Positions 53,184 through 61,925 of a stretch of DNA of 64,000 nucleotides are shown piece after piece. A program made the position numbers and the translations under genes. This stretch comes from Undibacterium sp. YM2 (GTDB lineage Bacteria > Pseudomonadota > Gammaproteobacteria > Burkholderiales > Burkholderiaceae_D): contig NZ_AP018441.1 of the NCBI RefSeq assembly GCF_009937975.1, positions 248,001 to 312,000 of the forward strand, read 5' to 3'. Numbering within the stretch: the stretch's first letter is position 1; each line of letters begins with the position of its first letter. Under the pieces are notes generated by a model. The model was given only the letters and a program-made list of their open reading frames with translations, ran no database searches and had not been told where the DNA came from.

Positions 53184-54449
53184 CTACTCTTTAGCAAATA
53201 TCTTTAACAACTTTTGACCCGCCACATGTATAGGCCCGCTATTGTCTATGCAGATAATATCCTGATCATCAGGAACGGTAAATTTCAAACCCCGGTCAAG
53301 ACGGTTCAACAAAGCAGCGCCAGACTCACGCTGGCGTTTTTCCATACGCTGCCTGATTTGCTCGGGGTCAGCCATGATCCAGATGATGCGCACATCCGGG
53401 AATAACTGACGCAGTTGTGGCAGATATTCACGCGAACCATTAATGATGACATCCTGGCCGCATTTGAGCTTGGCCTCGATATTCCTGCGTATGCCATAGC
53501 ATAAGCCATTGGCTTGCCACTGCATGCAAAAATGGCCGGCGGCAGCGGCTTGCCAGTAAGCTTCCTGGTTCAATACTTCATGTGCTTCGCTATCATGGGC
53601 AGGACGGGTGATTGTCCGCTGCGCAAATTCTAGTGCCGCATTGGTGGGCAGGTTGTCTTTGACCCAGTGCAGCAGGGTATCCTTGCCAGCACCTGAAGGA
53701 CCGACGACAAAATACAGGCGGCCAGTAGCAGGCAGGGATTTTTGTTGTACCCTGGCCTGGAAAGGGAAACGCATCCAGAAGTTCAAAGGCGCACCGGGCC
53801 GTTCTTCACGGAATATCGTCAGTGCATCTATATCGAGCGGTGTATTGTCCAGCAGGCGCGAGAATTGCTGTTCCGCTGCCTTGCGCAAGGCATACTGCGC
53901 ATCGGCATCCACGTCCAGCAAATCATCGCTGAGTGTCAGGTGGAAGCGATATTCTTCTTCAGTGTATGGGTAACCCCATTGCTGCAATAGCGCTTCTTGC
54001 CTTGCACTGAGACCGGCATGACGGCGCTTCGCCAGATAAGCCGCATCAGGGGCGCGGCGTAACAAGTCAAAATAACTGACACAGCGCATGGCCAGAGCAT
54101 TGATCTCGGCTTCATCACCCTGCGGGCGAATGGCCAGGAAATTGCCCATCATGCGTATCTGCATTTCCCTGATGCTGATGACAGGCTGCACCTGGGCAAA
54201 GGCGCTGGCCATCTGTATCAGGTCGGCTTCCTGGAAACCTTCGAGCAAATTGAACGGCGCTTTCAGCGTTGCATGAAAACCATAACGCCTGGCTTCACTG
54301 GTGAGCTGGCTGAGCAGGATATCTGGCATGCCAGCAATATGGGTTTGCGGTATTTTCCCTGCATGCATGGGGTCGCGCCCCAGCCAGCTGGCACCGGCCT
54401 GCCACCATGGGCTGTCCGGTGCCGGGGAAAAGTAGAGTGCATAGCGCAT
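53184..54449 (-). CDS. phnN: Fusion of a DUF1045 2H-phosphoesterase-like domain and ribose 1,5-bisphosphokinase PhnN
   Basis: A 421-residue two-domain protein. Residues 1-230 are DUF1045, with the two 2H-phosphoesterase motifs HATL (His59, Thr61) and HLTL (His170, Thr172). Residues 245-421 are PhnN, with P-loop GPSGAGKDT (about 250-258), AQRTITRPAHDSEAHEVL and a nucleoside-kinase lid. PhnN makes PRPP from ribose 1,5-bisphosphate. 2H enzymes open cyclic phosphates, so the N-terminal half could replace PhnP, which hydrolyses the cyclic product of C-P lyase. I use the ATG at 54449, which overlaps the phnM2 stop (TGATG); the frame reaches 54503. No separate phnP is present. Confidence 0.85.
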   Translation of the reverse strand: MRYALYFSPAPDSPWWQAGASWLGRDPMHAGKIPQTHIAGMPDILLSQLTSEARRYGFHATLKAPFNLLEGFQEADLIQMASAFAQVQPVISIREMQIRMMGNFLAIRPQGDEAEINALAMRCVSYFDLLRRAPDAAYLAKRRHAGLSARQEALLQQWGYPYTEEEYRFHLTLSDDLLDVDADAQYALRKAAEQQFSRLLDNTPLDIDALTIFREERPGAPLNFWMRFPFQARVQQKSLPATGRLYFVVGPSGAGKDTLLHWVKDNLPTNAALEFAQRTITRPAHDSEAHEVLNQEAYWQAAAAGHFCMQWQANGLCYGIRRNIEAKLKCGQDVIINGSREYLPQLRQLFPDVRIIWIMADPEQIRQRMEKRQRESGAALLNRLDRGLKFTVPDDQDIICIDNSGPIHVAGQKLLKIFAKE

Positions 54450-55657
54450 CAGGCGGCCAGTTCCAAGGTGTGCTGATATTGCAGGCGTTGCGGCTCGGCG
54501 CAAAATACCAGCTTGCCTGCAGCGATAGTGGCAATCAGGCGCGGGCTGCCATCAACCTGCTTCTCTATCAAGAGAATGTCGGCGCGCTGGCCAGCAGCGA
54601 TATTGCCTCTGTCATGCAAGCCCAGTACGCGGGCAGGGTTCAGTGATACCAACTGCCAGGCCTGTGCCAGGCTGCAAGCATCTTCCTGCTCCAGGCGGAA
54701 AGGCGCATGCAATAAGGCGGGGTAATAATAATCAGATGCCAGCGTGTCACACAGACCACGGCGCACCGCATCGCTGGCTGACAAACCGCCACAGTGGCTG
54801 CCACCGAGCAAGACATTCGGTGCACCCATGACGACATGGTTGCCTAATGCCTTAGCTGCCTGCAAGGCTTCTTCCGTCTTGGGGAATTCACTGACATCAA
54901 CACCCAGTTCCTGGAAGCGTTCCCTGTCCATGCGGGTTTCATCATCATGCGATGCCATGGCGATACCGCGCTGGCGGCAAGCTGCAGCCAGTTGGCTAAT
55001 TGCCTGTGCTACTTTTGGGGAGCGTGATTGTGCCTTGTGCAGACGTTCCAGAAAACCGGCAACATCACAACGCGCACGTTCGGCGTAAGTCACCAGCTTT
55101 TCTGGCGATGCACTTTTCTTCAGGATGGAAGGCAGGTGTTCATTGAAGGCAAAGAAGGCAATCAGGCCAGATTCTATCCAGTTCAGTGCATCATGCAAGC
55201 CATCGAGATGGTGGTTTTCAAAACGCAGATGTATCAGATGATCGGCATGCACGCGGGATTTTTGAGCCGCCACCTGTTCTAATGTGGCCAGTGCTGCTTC
55301 ACGCCCACGCAAGCCGCCTTCCCAGGAGAAGGTCAGACCATGACAGGCGGTAGTAATGCCATTGCTGATCAATTGTCTGTCCGTATCGGCAAAGGCGATG
55401 TCGTAGGCAAAGCTGGTGGCTGGGCGCGGTTGTAACTGACGTTCAAAAGCATCACCGTGAATATCAACCAGGCCGGGTAATATTAGCAAACCTGTGGCAT
55501 CAAAAAATTGCTGTTTGTTATGGTGCTGGAAGTGATTGCTGTCTGTACTTGCAATGTGTAAACCGTGCAAATAGATGCTGTCTTCAGACCAATAAGCGTG
55601 ACCGTTCTGGTCTTGATGCAGATATTTGCCACCCTGTATTGCGATATGCGTTTCCAT
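54449..55657 (-). CDS. Second PhnM-family amidohydrolase
   Basis: A 402-residue amidohydrolase of the PhnM family (alpha-D-ribose 1-methylphosphonate 5-triphosphate diphosphatase), divergent from the phnGHIJKLM operon. It keeps VDIHGDAFERQLQPRP (metal site), HADHLIHLRFE, ASHDDETRMDRERF and VVMGAPNVLLGGSHCGG. It has HGDAFERQ where canonical PhnM has HTDNLEKH, and lacks the DHTPGQRQ segment. It heads a two-gene operon with the DUF1045-PhnN fusion. A canonical PhnM is encoded at 60461-61606, so this is a paralogue of a distinct subtype, perhaps with a different ribosyl triphosphate substrate. Confidence 0.85.
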   Translation of the reverse strand: METHIAIQGGKYLHQDQNGHAYWSEDSIYLHGLHIASTDSNHFQHHNKQQFFDATGLLILPGLVDIHGDAFERQLQPRPATSFAYDIAFADTDRQLISNGITTACHGLTFSWEGGLRGREAALATLEQVAAQKSRVHADHLIHLRFENHHLDGLHDALNWIESGLIAFFAFNEHLPSILKKSASPEKLVTYAERARCDVAGFLERLHKAQSRSPKVAQAISQLAAACRQRGIAMASHDDETRMDRERFQELGVDVSEFPKTEEALQAAKALGNHVVMGAPNVLLGGSHCGGLSASDAVRRGLCDTLASDYYYPALLHAPFRLEQEDACSLAQAWQLVSLNPARVLGLHDRGNIAAGQRADILLIEKQVDGSPRLIATIAAGKLVFCAEPQRLQYQHTLELAA

Positions 55658-55699
55658 GCTGATCCCCTTGCTCGCGATGACAAATCATAAACCCGAAAT

Positions 55700-55717
55700 G
55701 TGACTGGAAATTGACAA
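55700..55717 (-). promoter_or_regulatory. PhoB box candidate upstream of the second phnM
   Basis: On the minus strand two 7-bp units, TTGTCAA and CAGTCAC, are 11 bp apart start to start, each matching CTGTCAT in 5 of 7 positions. The site is 43 bp upstream of the start codon at 55657. Confidence 0.55.
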
Positions 55718-55733
55718 GGAAATCTCAGATTAG

Positions 55734-55751
55734 ATGTCATCAAGACTTCAT
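55734..55751 (+). promoter_or_regulatory. PhoB box candidate upstream of phnG
   Basis: ATGTCAT (55734) and ACTTCAT (55745) are spaced 11 bp and match CTGTCAT in 6 and 4 of 7 positions. It lies 25-42 bp upstream of the phnG start at 55776. The short distance leaves little room for a separate -10 element. Confidence 0.5.
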
Positions 55752-55775
55752 CTAAGCCTGCTGTAATGTGGGGCT

Positions 55776-56243
55776 ATGAATGCTGACCAAATCCCCAACT
55801 CTGCCCAGCAAGAGCGTGCCCGCTGGATGTCCATACTGGCGAAAGCGCCTGCACCAGAACTTGCTGCCAGTGTGCGCCAGTTCGGCGAACTGCCCTCTTA
55901 TTTATGGTTAAGAAAACCCGAGACTGGCCTGGCGATGGTGCGTGCCAGAACCGGTGGCAGTGGCAGCCAGTTCAATCTCGGTGAAATGTCCGTCACGCGC
56001 TGTGCCTTGCGCCTGGCGACGGGCGAAACTGGCGTGGCCTATGTTGCTGGTCGCGATCAGCGCCATGCAGAATGGGCAGCGATCTTTGATGCGTTGATGC
56101 AAGGTGAGCACAGGCCTGCGGTCGAAAAAAATATCATCAAGCCACTGGAGTTATTGTTGCAGCAGAAGCGTGAACAATTACAGGCTGAAGCGCAAGCAAC
56201 CAGGGTGGAATTCATGACCATGGTCAGAGGAGAAGATGCATGA
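55776..56243 (+). CDS. phnG: C-P lyase subunit PhnG
   Basis: A 155-residue small subunit of the carbon-phosphorus lyase core, part of the PhnGHIJ complex. Signature wording: RARWMSILAKAPAPELAASV and GEMSVTRCALRLATGETGVA, with VAGRDQRHAEWAAIFDALMQ. PhnG with PhnI supports transfer of phosphonate to ribose at ATP. It overlaps phnH by four bases. Confidence 0.93.
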   Translation: MNADQIPNSAQQERARWMSILAKAPAPELAASVRQFGELPSYLWLRKPETGLAMVRARTGGSGSQFNLGEMSVTRCALRLATGETGVAYVAGRDQRHAEWAAIFDALMQGEHRPAVEKNIIKPLELLLQQKREQLQAEAQATRVEFMTMVRGEDA

Positions 56244-56896
56244 CATATTCACCGGACACCAGTGAGAAAACTGCGTCATCCATGCAGCAACTGTTGCCCG
56301 CATGGGAAGACACGGTGCACGATGCGCAAACAGTTTTTCGCAGTTTGTTGAAAGCCTTGTCCGAACCTGGCACTATCCAGCGTCTCAAGGTGAACCTGCA
56401 AGCGCCTGCTCCTCTGCATATGGCGACAGCTGCTGCCTGCCTGGCGTTGATGGATTATGAAACCACTGCCTGGCTGGCAGATGAACTCGATAATGATGCG
56501 GTGCGCACTTATCTGCGTTTCCATTGCGGTCTGCCGCTGGTACATGAAAAATCTTCAGCAAATTTTGCAGTACTGGGTAGCTCATTACAGCAACTGGATT
56601 TGCAGGGCTTTGCCCAGGGCAGCATGACTTATCCTGACAAGTCCGCGACCTTGCTGATACAAGTTGATGATTTTTCCAATGGTACTGAATACCAACTGAC
56701 AGGCCCTGGCATCAAGGATAAACGCAGCATACGTATCAGTGGTTTGCCTGCAGACTTTGTCAGCAAATGGCAAGCCAATCACGCAGCCTTTCCGCAAGGT
56801 GTGGATGTGATTTTTTGCAGCGGTGATGCGGTACTCGGTTTGCCGCGTACCATCAAGATAGCGGCAGTGCAGTCTGAGGAGTTGCCATGTACGTAG
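56240..56896 (+). CDS. phnH: C-P lyase subunit PhnH
   Basis: A 218-residue core-complex subunit with the start AQTVFRSLLKALSEPGTIQR and a later ALMDYETTAWLADEL segment typical of PhnH. It overlaps phnG by four bases and phnI by ten, so expression is coupled. PhnH lies at the outer tips of the PhnGHIJ assembly in E. coli. Confidence 0.94.
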   Translation: MTYSPDTSEKTASSMQQLLPAWEDTVHDAQTVFRSLLKALSEPGTIQRLKVNLQAPAPLHMATAAACLALMDYETTAWLADELDNDAVRTYLRFHCGLPLVHEKSSANFAVLGSSLQQLDLQGFAQGSMTYPDKSATLLIQVDDFSNGTEYQLTGPGIKDKRSIRISGLPADFVSKWQANHAAFPQGVDVIFCSGDAVLGLPRTIKIAAVQSEELPCT

Positions 56897-58035
56897 CCGT
56901 CAAAGGTGGTGAAAAAGCCATTGCTCAGTCGTATGAAGCGCTGGCGAAAATGCGACGTGGCGATACTGCCGTACCAGAACTCAGCATCACCCAGATACGC
57001 GAACAAATGTCGCTGGCCGTGGCCCGCGTCATGGGTGAAGCTTCGCTGTATGACAAAGACCTGGCTGCACTCGCCATCAAGCAAGCCAGTGGCGATTTGA
57101 TAGAAGCCATTTTCCTGCTGCGCGCCTACCGCACCACCTTGCCGCGCCTGATGGCGACTGTGCCCGTAGATACTGCCAATATGCTGATACAGAGACGCAT
57201 TTCGGCAACCTTCAAGGATGTGCCGGGTGGCCAGGTATTGGGGGCGACTTATGACTATACTCAGCGCCTGCTAGATTTTTCACTGGCAGCAGAAGCCATG
57301 AGTGGCGGTACTGAACCTGTAGCGCAGGAAAACATAACAGCAGAAGCTTGCCCGCGCGTACTCGATTTCTTGAATGCAGAAGGCTTGATCGAGCCTGAAC
57401 TGATACCTGAGGGCGACCCCGAACCTTTTGACCTGACACGCGAGCCTCTGCAATTCCCCGCCAGCCGCGCCTTGCGCCTGCAAAGCCTGGCACGCGGTGA
57501 TGAAGGCTTCCTGCTGGCATTGGCCTATTCCACCCAACGTGGTTATGCCCGCAACCATCCTTTCGCAGGTGAGATACGTTATGGCAAGGTCAGCGTGCAA
57601 GTCGTGCCTGAAGAACTGGGCTTTGCCATAGACATAGGCGAGATCGATATCACTGAATGCCAGATGGTGAATCAGTTTGTTGGTTCACAAAACGAAGCGC
57701 CTAAGTTCACACGTGGCTATGGCCTGGGCTTTGGTCATTGCGAACGCAAGACCATGGCCATGGGTGTCGTGGATCGTGCCTTGCGCGCGAGCGAGCTGAA
57801 AGAAGAAATCACTGCACCGGCACAGATGGAAGAATTCGTGCTCTATCATGCCGACAATGTAGAAGCATCCGGTTTCTTGCAACATCTGAAGCTGCCGCAT
57901 TATGTGGATTTCCAGGCTGAACTCAGTCTCTTGCGTGGCATACGTGCCACCATTGATGCCAAGGCTGCTGAAGCTGACAAGCCTGAAGCAGCAGATGAGC
58001 AAGCCTCTGAAAAATCCGGCAAGAAGGCTGCATGA
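56887..58035 (+). CDS. phnI: C-P lyase subunit PhnI (nucleosidase)
   Basis: A 382-residue subunit starting MYVAVKGGEKAI. PhnI acts as a ribosyl-transferring nucleosidase in the first step, exchanging adenine of ATP for phosphonate together with PhnG and PhnL. Visible family segments include LLRAYRTTLPRLMATVPVDT, YTQRLLDFSLAAE and GYGLGFGHCERKTMAMGVVD. The C-terminus is a charged Ala/Lys/Glu tail. Confidence 0.95.
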   Translation: MYVAVKGGEKAIAQSYEALAKMRRGDTAVPELSITQIREQMSLAVARVMGEASLYDKDLAALAIKQASGDLIEAIFLLRAYRTTLPRLMATVPVDTANMLIQRRISATFKDVPGGQVLGATYDYTQRLLDFSLAAEAMSGGTEPVAQENITAEACPRVLDFLNAEGLIEPELIPEGDPEPFDLTREPLQFPASRALRLQSLARGDEGFLLALAYSTQRGYARNHPFAGEIRYGKVSVQVVPEELGFAIDIGEIDITECQMVNQFVGSQNEAPKFTRGYGLGFGHCERKTMAMGVVDRALRASELKEEITAPAQMEEFVLYHADNVEASGFLQHLKLPHYVDFQAELSLLRGIRATIDAKAAEADKPEAADEQASEKSGKKAA

Positions 58036-58946
58036 TGATGGAGATGGACACTATGGAAACTCAGGAATATCAAGAGACCCCAGAGCAAGCTGCACCTGCC
58101 AGGACTGAACCTGAAGCCGGTTATAACTTTGCCTATCTCGATGAGCAAACCAAGCGCATGATCAGGCGTGCCATCTTGAAAGCAGTTGCCATACCAGGTT
58201 ACCAGGTACCGTTCGGCGGGCGTGAAATGCCTTTGCCTTATGGCTGGGGCACGGGTGGCATACAAGTCACTGCCGCCATCATAGGTCAGGATGATGTTCT
58301 CAAAGTCATCGATCAGGGCTCTGACGATACTACTAATGCAGTCAATATACGCCGCTTCTTCCGTCGCACCACGGGTGTTGCCACTACCGAAAAAACCACG
58401 GCGGCAACTGTCATACAGACCCGTCACCGCATTCCGGAAACACCTTTGGCTGAAGGCCAGATCATGGTGTATCAGGTGCCTATCCCTGAACCCTTGCGCT
58501 GGCTGGAACCCAGTGAGACTGAGACCCGCAAATACCATGCGATGGCTGACTATGGCCTCATGAGTGTCAAGCTGTATGAAGATATCGCCAGGCTGGGCAA
58601 GATAGAAACGGCTTATGATTATCCTGTCATCGTCAATGAGCGCTACCTGATGCGCCCTTCACCGATACCCAAGTTTGATAACCCCAAGATGGACAAGAAT
58701 CCTGCACTGCAATTATTTGGTGCCGGTCGCGAAAAACGCATCTATGCCGTGCCGCCTTATACGCCTGTGAAGAGCCTGGATTTTGAAGATTATCCATTTG
58801 AGATAGAACACTGGGATCACCGCTGTGCCATGTGCGATGCGAATGACAGCTTTCTCGACGAAGTCATCGTCGATGATCAGGGTTCACGCATGTTTGTTTG
58901 CAGCGATACTGATTATTGTCGCACGCGCAGGGAAGAGCAGGTATGA
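58032..58946 (+). CDS. phnJ: C-P lyase catalytic subunit PhnJ (radical SAM type)
   Basis: A 304-residue catalytic subunit that cleaves the C-P bond using S-adenosylmethionine and a [4Fe-4S] cluster. The exact PhnJ cysteine pattern CX2CX21CX5C is present, from CAMC to DTDYC in the last 40 residues. The N-terminal part contains YNFAYLDEQTKRMIRRAILK and AIPGYQVPFGGREMPLPYGW. The ATG overlaps phnI by four bases. All residues needed for activity appear present. Confidence 0.96.
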   Translation: MMMEMDTMETQEYQETPEQAAPARTEPEAGYNFAYLDEQTKRMIRRAILKAVAIPGYQVPFGGREMPLPYGWGTGGIQVTAAIIGQDDVLKVIDQGSDDTTNAVNIRRFFRRTTGVATTEKTTAATVIQTRHRIPETPLAEGQIMVYQVPIPEPLRWLEPSETETRKYHAMADYGLMSVKLYEDIARLGKIETAYDYPVIVNERYLMRPSPIPKFDNPKMDKNPALQLFGAGREKRIYAVPPYTPVKSLDFEDYPFEIEHWDHRCAMCDANDSFLDEVIVDDQGSRMFVCSDTDYCRTRREEQV

Positions 58947-59737
58947 GCAATAACAGTGTCAACAATACTTTGCCTTTGCTACAGGCACGCAATGTCAGTA
59001 AATTTTATGGTGGCAAGACGGCTTGCGAACAAGTTAACCTGAGCCTGTATCCGGGTGAAGTGCTGGGTATAGTCGGTGAATCTGGCTCTGGCAAATCTAC
59101 CCTGCTGAATTGCCTAGCCGGCCAGTTACAGCCAGAGCAGGGTGAAGTCTTGTTCAATACCCGCGATGAAGGCATGGTCGAGTTGTTCACCATCAGCGAG
59201 GCACGCCGTCGCTTGCTGGCACGTACAGACTGGGGTTTTGTCCACCAAAGTGCCAGGGATGGCCTGCGGGTAGAAGTCTCTGCCGGTGCCAATGTCGGTG
59301 AACGCCTGATGGCTGTCGGTGCCCGCCATTATGGCCAGATACGCGCCGAGGCGCAGGACTGGTTGCACAGGGTGGAAATTGATGCTGCCCGCATAGATGA
59401 TTTGCCGCGTGATTTCTCGGGCGGCATGCAACAGCGCTTGCAAATCGCCCGTAACCTGGTGACCAAACCACGCCTGATTTTTATGGATGAGCCTACGGCC
59501 AGCCTGGACGTTTCTGTCCAGGCCCGTCTGCTGGATTTATTGCGTCAACTGGTATCGCAATTGCAGGTAGCCGCCGTCATCGTCACGCATGACCTGGCAG
59601 TGGCGCGTTTGCTGGCCCACCGTCTCATGGTCATGCGCCAGGGGCAGGTAGTCGAAGAGGGTTTGACTGATCAGGTACTCGATGACCCGCAGCATCCCTA
59701 TACCCAGTTGCTGGTGTCATCTGTCTTGCAGGCTTGA
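58943..59737 (+). CDS. phnK: C-P lyase accessory ABC ATPase PhnK
   Basis: A 264-residue ABC-type ATPase that docks on the PhnGHIJ core. Walker A is GESGSGKST, the signature FSGGMQQRLQIAR and Walker B LIFMDEPTASLD. I use the ATG at 58943, which overlaps the phnJ stop (ATGA); the frame extends slightly upstream without support. Confidence 0.94.
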   Translation: MSNNSVNNTLPLLQARNVSKFYGGKTACEQVNLSLYPGEVLGIVGESGSGKSTLLNCLAGQLQPEQGEVLFNTRDEGMVELFTISEARRRLLARTDWGFVHQSARDGLRVEVSAGANVGERLMAVGARHYGQIRAEAQDWLHRVEIDAARIDDLPRDFSGGMQQRLQIARNLVTKPRLIFMDEPTASLDVSVQARLLDLLRQLVSQLQVAAVIVTHDLAVARLLAHRLMVMRQGQVVEEGLTDQVLDDPQHPYTQLLVSSVLQA

Positions 59738-59744
59738 GGAACAC

Positions 59745-60464
59745 ATGTTGAAACGTATCGTTGTTGAAGGCTTGTCCAAGGACTTTACCCTGCATCTGCA
59801 AGGCGGACAGGAAATGTCCATCCTGTCAAAAATAGATATGCAGGTAGATGCCGGCGAATGCGTTGTCATCCACGCGCCATCGGGAGCAGGCAAGAGTACC
59901 CTGCTGCGCTGCCTGTATGCCAATTACCGTGCCAGCAGTGGCAGCGTAAATATCTGGCACAAGGGTGATGCAGATGAAGGTGGCTGGGTCGATGTGCAAT
60001 CGGCACCTGCGCAACAGGTGCTGGCAGTCAGGCATAGCACCCTGGGTTTCGTGACCCAGTTCCTGCGTGTGATACCACGTATCAGTACACTGGACTTGGT
60101 AGCAGAACCCTTGCTCATGCGCGGCGTGGAAAAGCAGGCTGCTTATGAACAGGCAGAAGAATTATTGTCACGCCTGCGCATACCCAAACGTTTGTGGCAA
60201 ATCCCGCCTGCGACTTTTTCTGGCGGTGAACAACAGCGCGTCAATATCGCCCGCACCATGATTTGCGATTACCCCATACTTTTGCTTGATGAACCCACTG
60301 CCTCACTGGATGAAGCCAATCGCGCCACCGTCATCGACATGATCAATGCCGCACGTGAACGCGGTGCGGCTGTCGTTGGCATCTTCCATGATGAAGTGGT
60401 GCGCCAGGCGCTGGCAACCAGAATTTTCTCCATCCCCGCAGCAGTCTCTTTGGTGGCAGCATGA
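59745..60464 (+). CDS. phnL: C-P lyase accessory ABC ATPase PhnL
   Basis: A 239-residue ABC ATPase. Walker A is HAPSGAGKSTLLRCLYANY, the signature FSGGEQQRVNIAR and Walker B ILLLDEPTASLD. The start at 59745 is supported by GAGGAAC upstream and by the family start MLKRIVVEGLSKDF. It overlaps phnM by four bases and works with PhnG and PhnI in the first step. Confidence 0.95.
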   Translation: MLKRIVVEGLSKDFTLHLQGGQEMSILSKIDMQVDAGECVVIHAPSGAGKSTLLRCLYANYRASSGSVNIWHKGDADEGGWVDVQSAPAQQVLAVRHSTLGFVTQFLRVIPRISTLDLVAEPLLMRGVEKQAAYEQAEELLSRLRIPKRLWQIPPATFSGGEQQRVNIARTMICDYPILLLDEPTASLDEANRATVIDMINAARERGAAVVGIFHDEVVRQALATRIFSIPAAVSLVAA

Positions 60465-61606
60465 TGAACAGAATAGAAAATGCACAAATTGTTTTGGCCG
60501 ATGAAATCATCAACGGCTCCATGCTGGTAGAACAGGGCAGGATAGCTGACCTGACTGAAGCCGCCCGTGCTTCCAGTGTCACAGGTACAGATGACTGGCA
60601 GGGTGATTATCTCTTGCCCGGCATGGTAGAGCTGCATACTGACAATCTGGAAAAACACCTGATGCCACGTCCCAAGGTAGTCTGGCCCACGCTGCCAGCG
60701 ATACTGGCGCATGATGTCCAGATCGCTGCATCCGGCATCACGACAGTGCTTGATGCGATTTCCGTCGGCGATATTGATTCAGACAGCCTGCGCAATGACA
60801 GCCTCGACTCATGTACCCAAGGTTTGCGCATGGCCAGAGACTCAGGCATCTTGCGTGCAGATCACTTCCTGCACATGCGCCTGGAGCTGGCAGAAGAAGG
60901 CTTGCTGGACATGTTCGCCCCTTATCTGCATGACGAACGTCTGAAGCTGGTGTCTCTGATGGACCATACGCCCGGCCAAAGGCAATGGACAGACCTGACG
61001 CATTACCGCGTCTATGTATCCGGCAAGCGCGGCTGGAGTGAGGAGAAAGTCGATTCCATGCTGGAGCGTTTGCTGCTCAGGCAAGTGGCTTATGCCGCCT
61101 CCAACCGCCGCGCCATCGTCGCCAGTTGCCGTGAACTGGATGTGCCTGTACCGCTGGCTACCCATGACGATACAACGGTGGAACATGTGGCCGAAGGTGT
61201 TGATGATGGCGTGACGATATCTGAATTCCCTACCACCGTTGCTGCTGCCAGGGCTGCCCGTGAACAAGGCCTGGGCATCATCATGGGTGCACCGAATATG
61301 GTGCGTGGTGGTTCGCATTCCGGCAATGTATCGGCAGCAGAACTGGCGCGCCTGGATTTGCTGGATGTATTGTCTTCAGACTATGTACCAGCCAGTCTCT
61401 TGCATGCGGCTTTCCTGCTGCAAAACGAAGGCTTTGGCTTGCCCAAGGCTGTGGCCACTGTGACGCGTAATCCAGCACGCATGATAGGGTTGCATGACAG
61501 AGGTGAGATTGCCGTGGGATTGCGGGCTGACTACATGCGTGTGCGCGTGGTGAGCGGTATTCCTGTGGTCATGGGAGTATGGAAAGCCGGTAACAGGATT
61601 GCTTGA
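60461..61606 (+). CDS. phnM: Alpha-D-ribose 1-methylphosphonate 5-triphosphate diphosphatase
   Basis: A 381-residue amidohydrolase releasing diphosphate from ribosyl alkylphosphonate triphosphate before PhnJ acts. The canonical motifs are all here: ELHTDNLEKHLMPRPK, GITTVLDAISVGD, SLMDHTPGQRQW, ATHDD and GAPNMVRGGSHSGN. It matches the E. coli PhnM wording closely, unlike the second copy at 54449-55657. It ends the phnGHIJKLM operon. Confidence 0.95.
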   Translation: MMNRIENAQIVLADEIINGSMLVEQGRIADLTEAARASSVTGTDDWQGDYLLPGMVELHTDNLEKHLMPRPKVVWPTLPAILAHDVQIAASGITTVLDAISVGDIDSDSLRNDSLDSCTQGLRMARDSGILRADHFLHMRLELAEEGLLDMFAPYLHDERLKLVSLMDHTPGQRQWTDLTHYRVYVSGKRGWSEEKVDSMLERLLLRQVAYAASNRRAIVASCRELDVPVPLATHDDTTVEHVAEGVDDGVTISEFPTTVAAARAAREQGLGIIMGAPNMVRGGSHSGNVSAAELARLDLLDVLSSDYVPASLLHAAFLLQNEGFGLPKAVATVTRNPARMIGLHDRGEIAVGLRADYMRVRVVSGIPVVMGVWKAGNRIA

Positions 61607-61608
61607 AA

Positions 61609-61800
61609 GGACTTACGAAAAACCGCCCCAGCTGCGGTGCAGCTCCCGTATTTAGCAAAATCGGTACTAAAGTACTGTCTTCGTCGCTACGGTGTAGTCG
61701 GGGTTTCGGACAACATGTTGTCCGCCGACGTAACAGACCGCCCTTGCAAGGGCGGTTTTTTGAAGCGATAGCCTTGCTGGGACGGCTTTGCGTAAGTCCT
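61609..61800. repeat. 192-bp structured repeat, copy 2
   Basis: A partner of 6796-6987, the same length with no gaps. Terminal inverted repeats are clear (GGACTTACG at the left; CGTAAGTCC at 61791-61799). It keeps the same hairpins with different bases: the palindrome at 61707-61724, flanked by GTCGG/CCGAC, and the stem ACCGCCC/GGGCGGT (61737-61756), followed by six T, which could end phnM transcription. Confidence 0.88.
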
Positions 61801-61825
61801 ACTTAAGAATAAAAAATCTTCACCT

Positions 61826-61860
61826 AAAACAAAGGCTACCCGCAAGTAGCCTTTGTTTTT
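61826..61860. terminator. Bidirectional intrinsic terminator between phnM and ttcA
   Basis: A perfect 14-bp stem, AAAACAAAGGCTAC with its complement around CCGCAA, is flanked by A and T tracts. It serves both convergent genes. Confidence 0.9.
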
Positions 61861-61925
61861 GTAGGAGCGGCTTTAGCCGCGAAGACTTTGCCGTATCGAT
61901 CATTCGCGGCTGAAGCCGCTCCTAC
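61861..61925. repeat. REP-like (GTAG) inverted pair
   Basis: GTAGGAGCGGCTTTAGCCGC at 61861-61880 (extending to 61883) and its near-perfect inverse at 61903-61925 form a large hairpin, each arm with its own GCGGCT/AGCCGC stem. The GTAG head is typical of REP elements moved by RAYT transposases. No RAYT gene is in the window. Confidence 0.75.
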
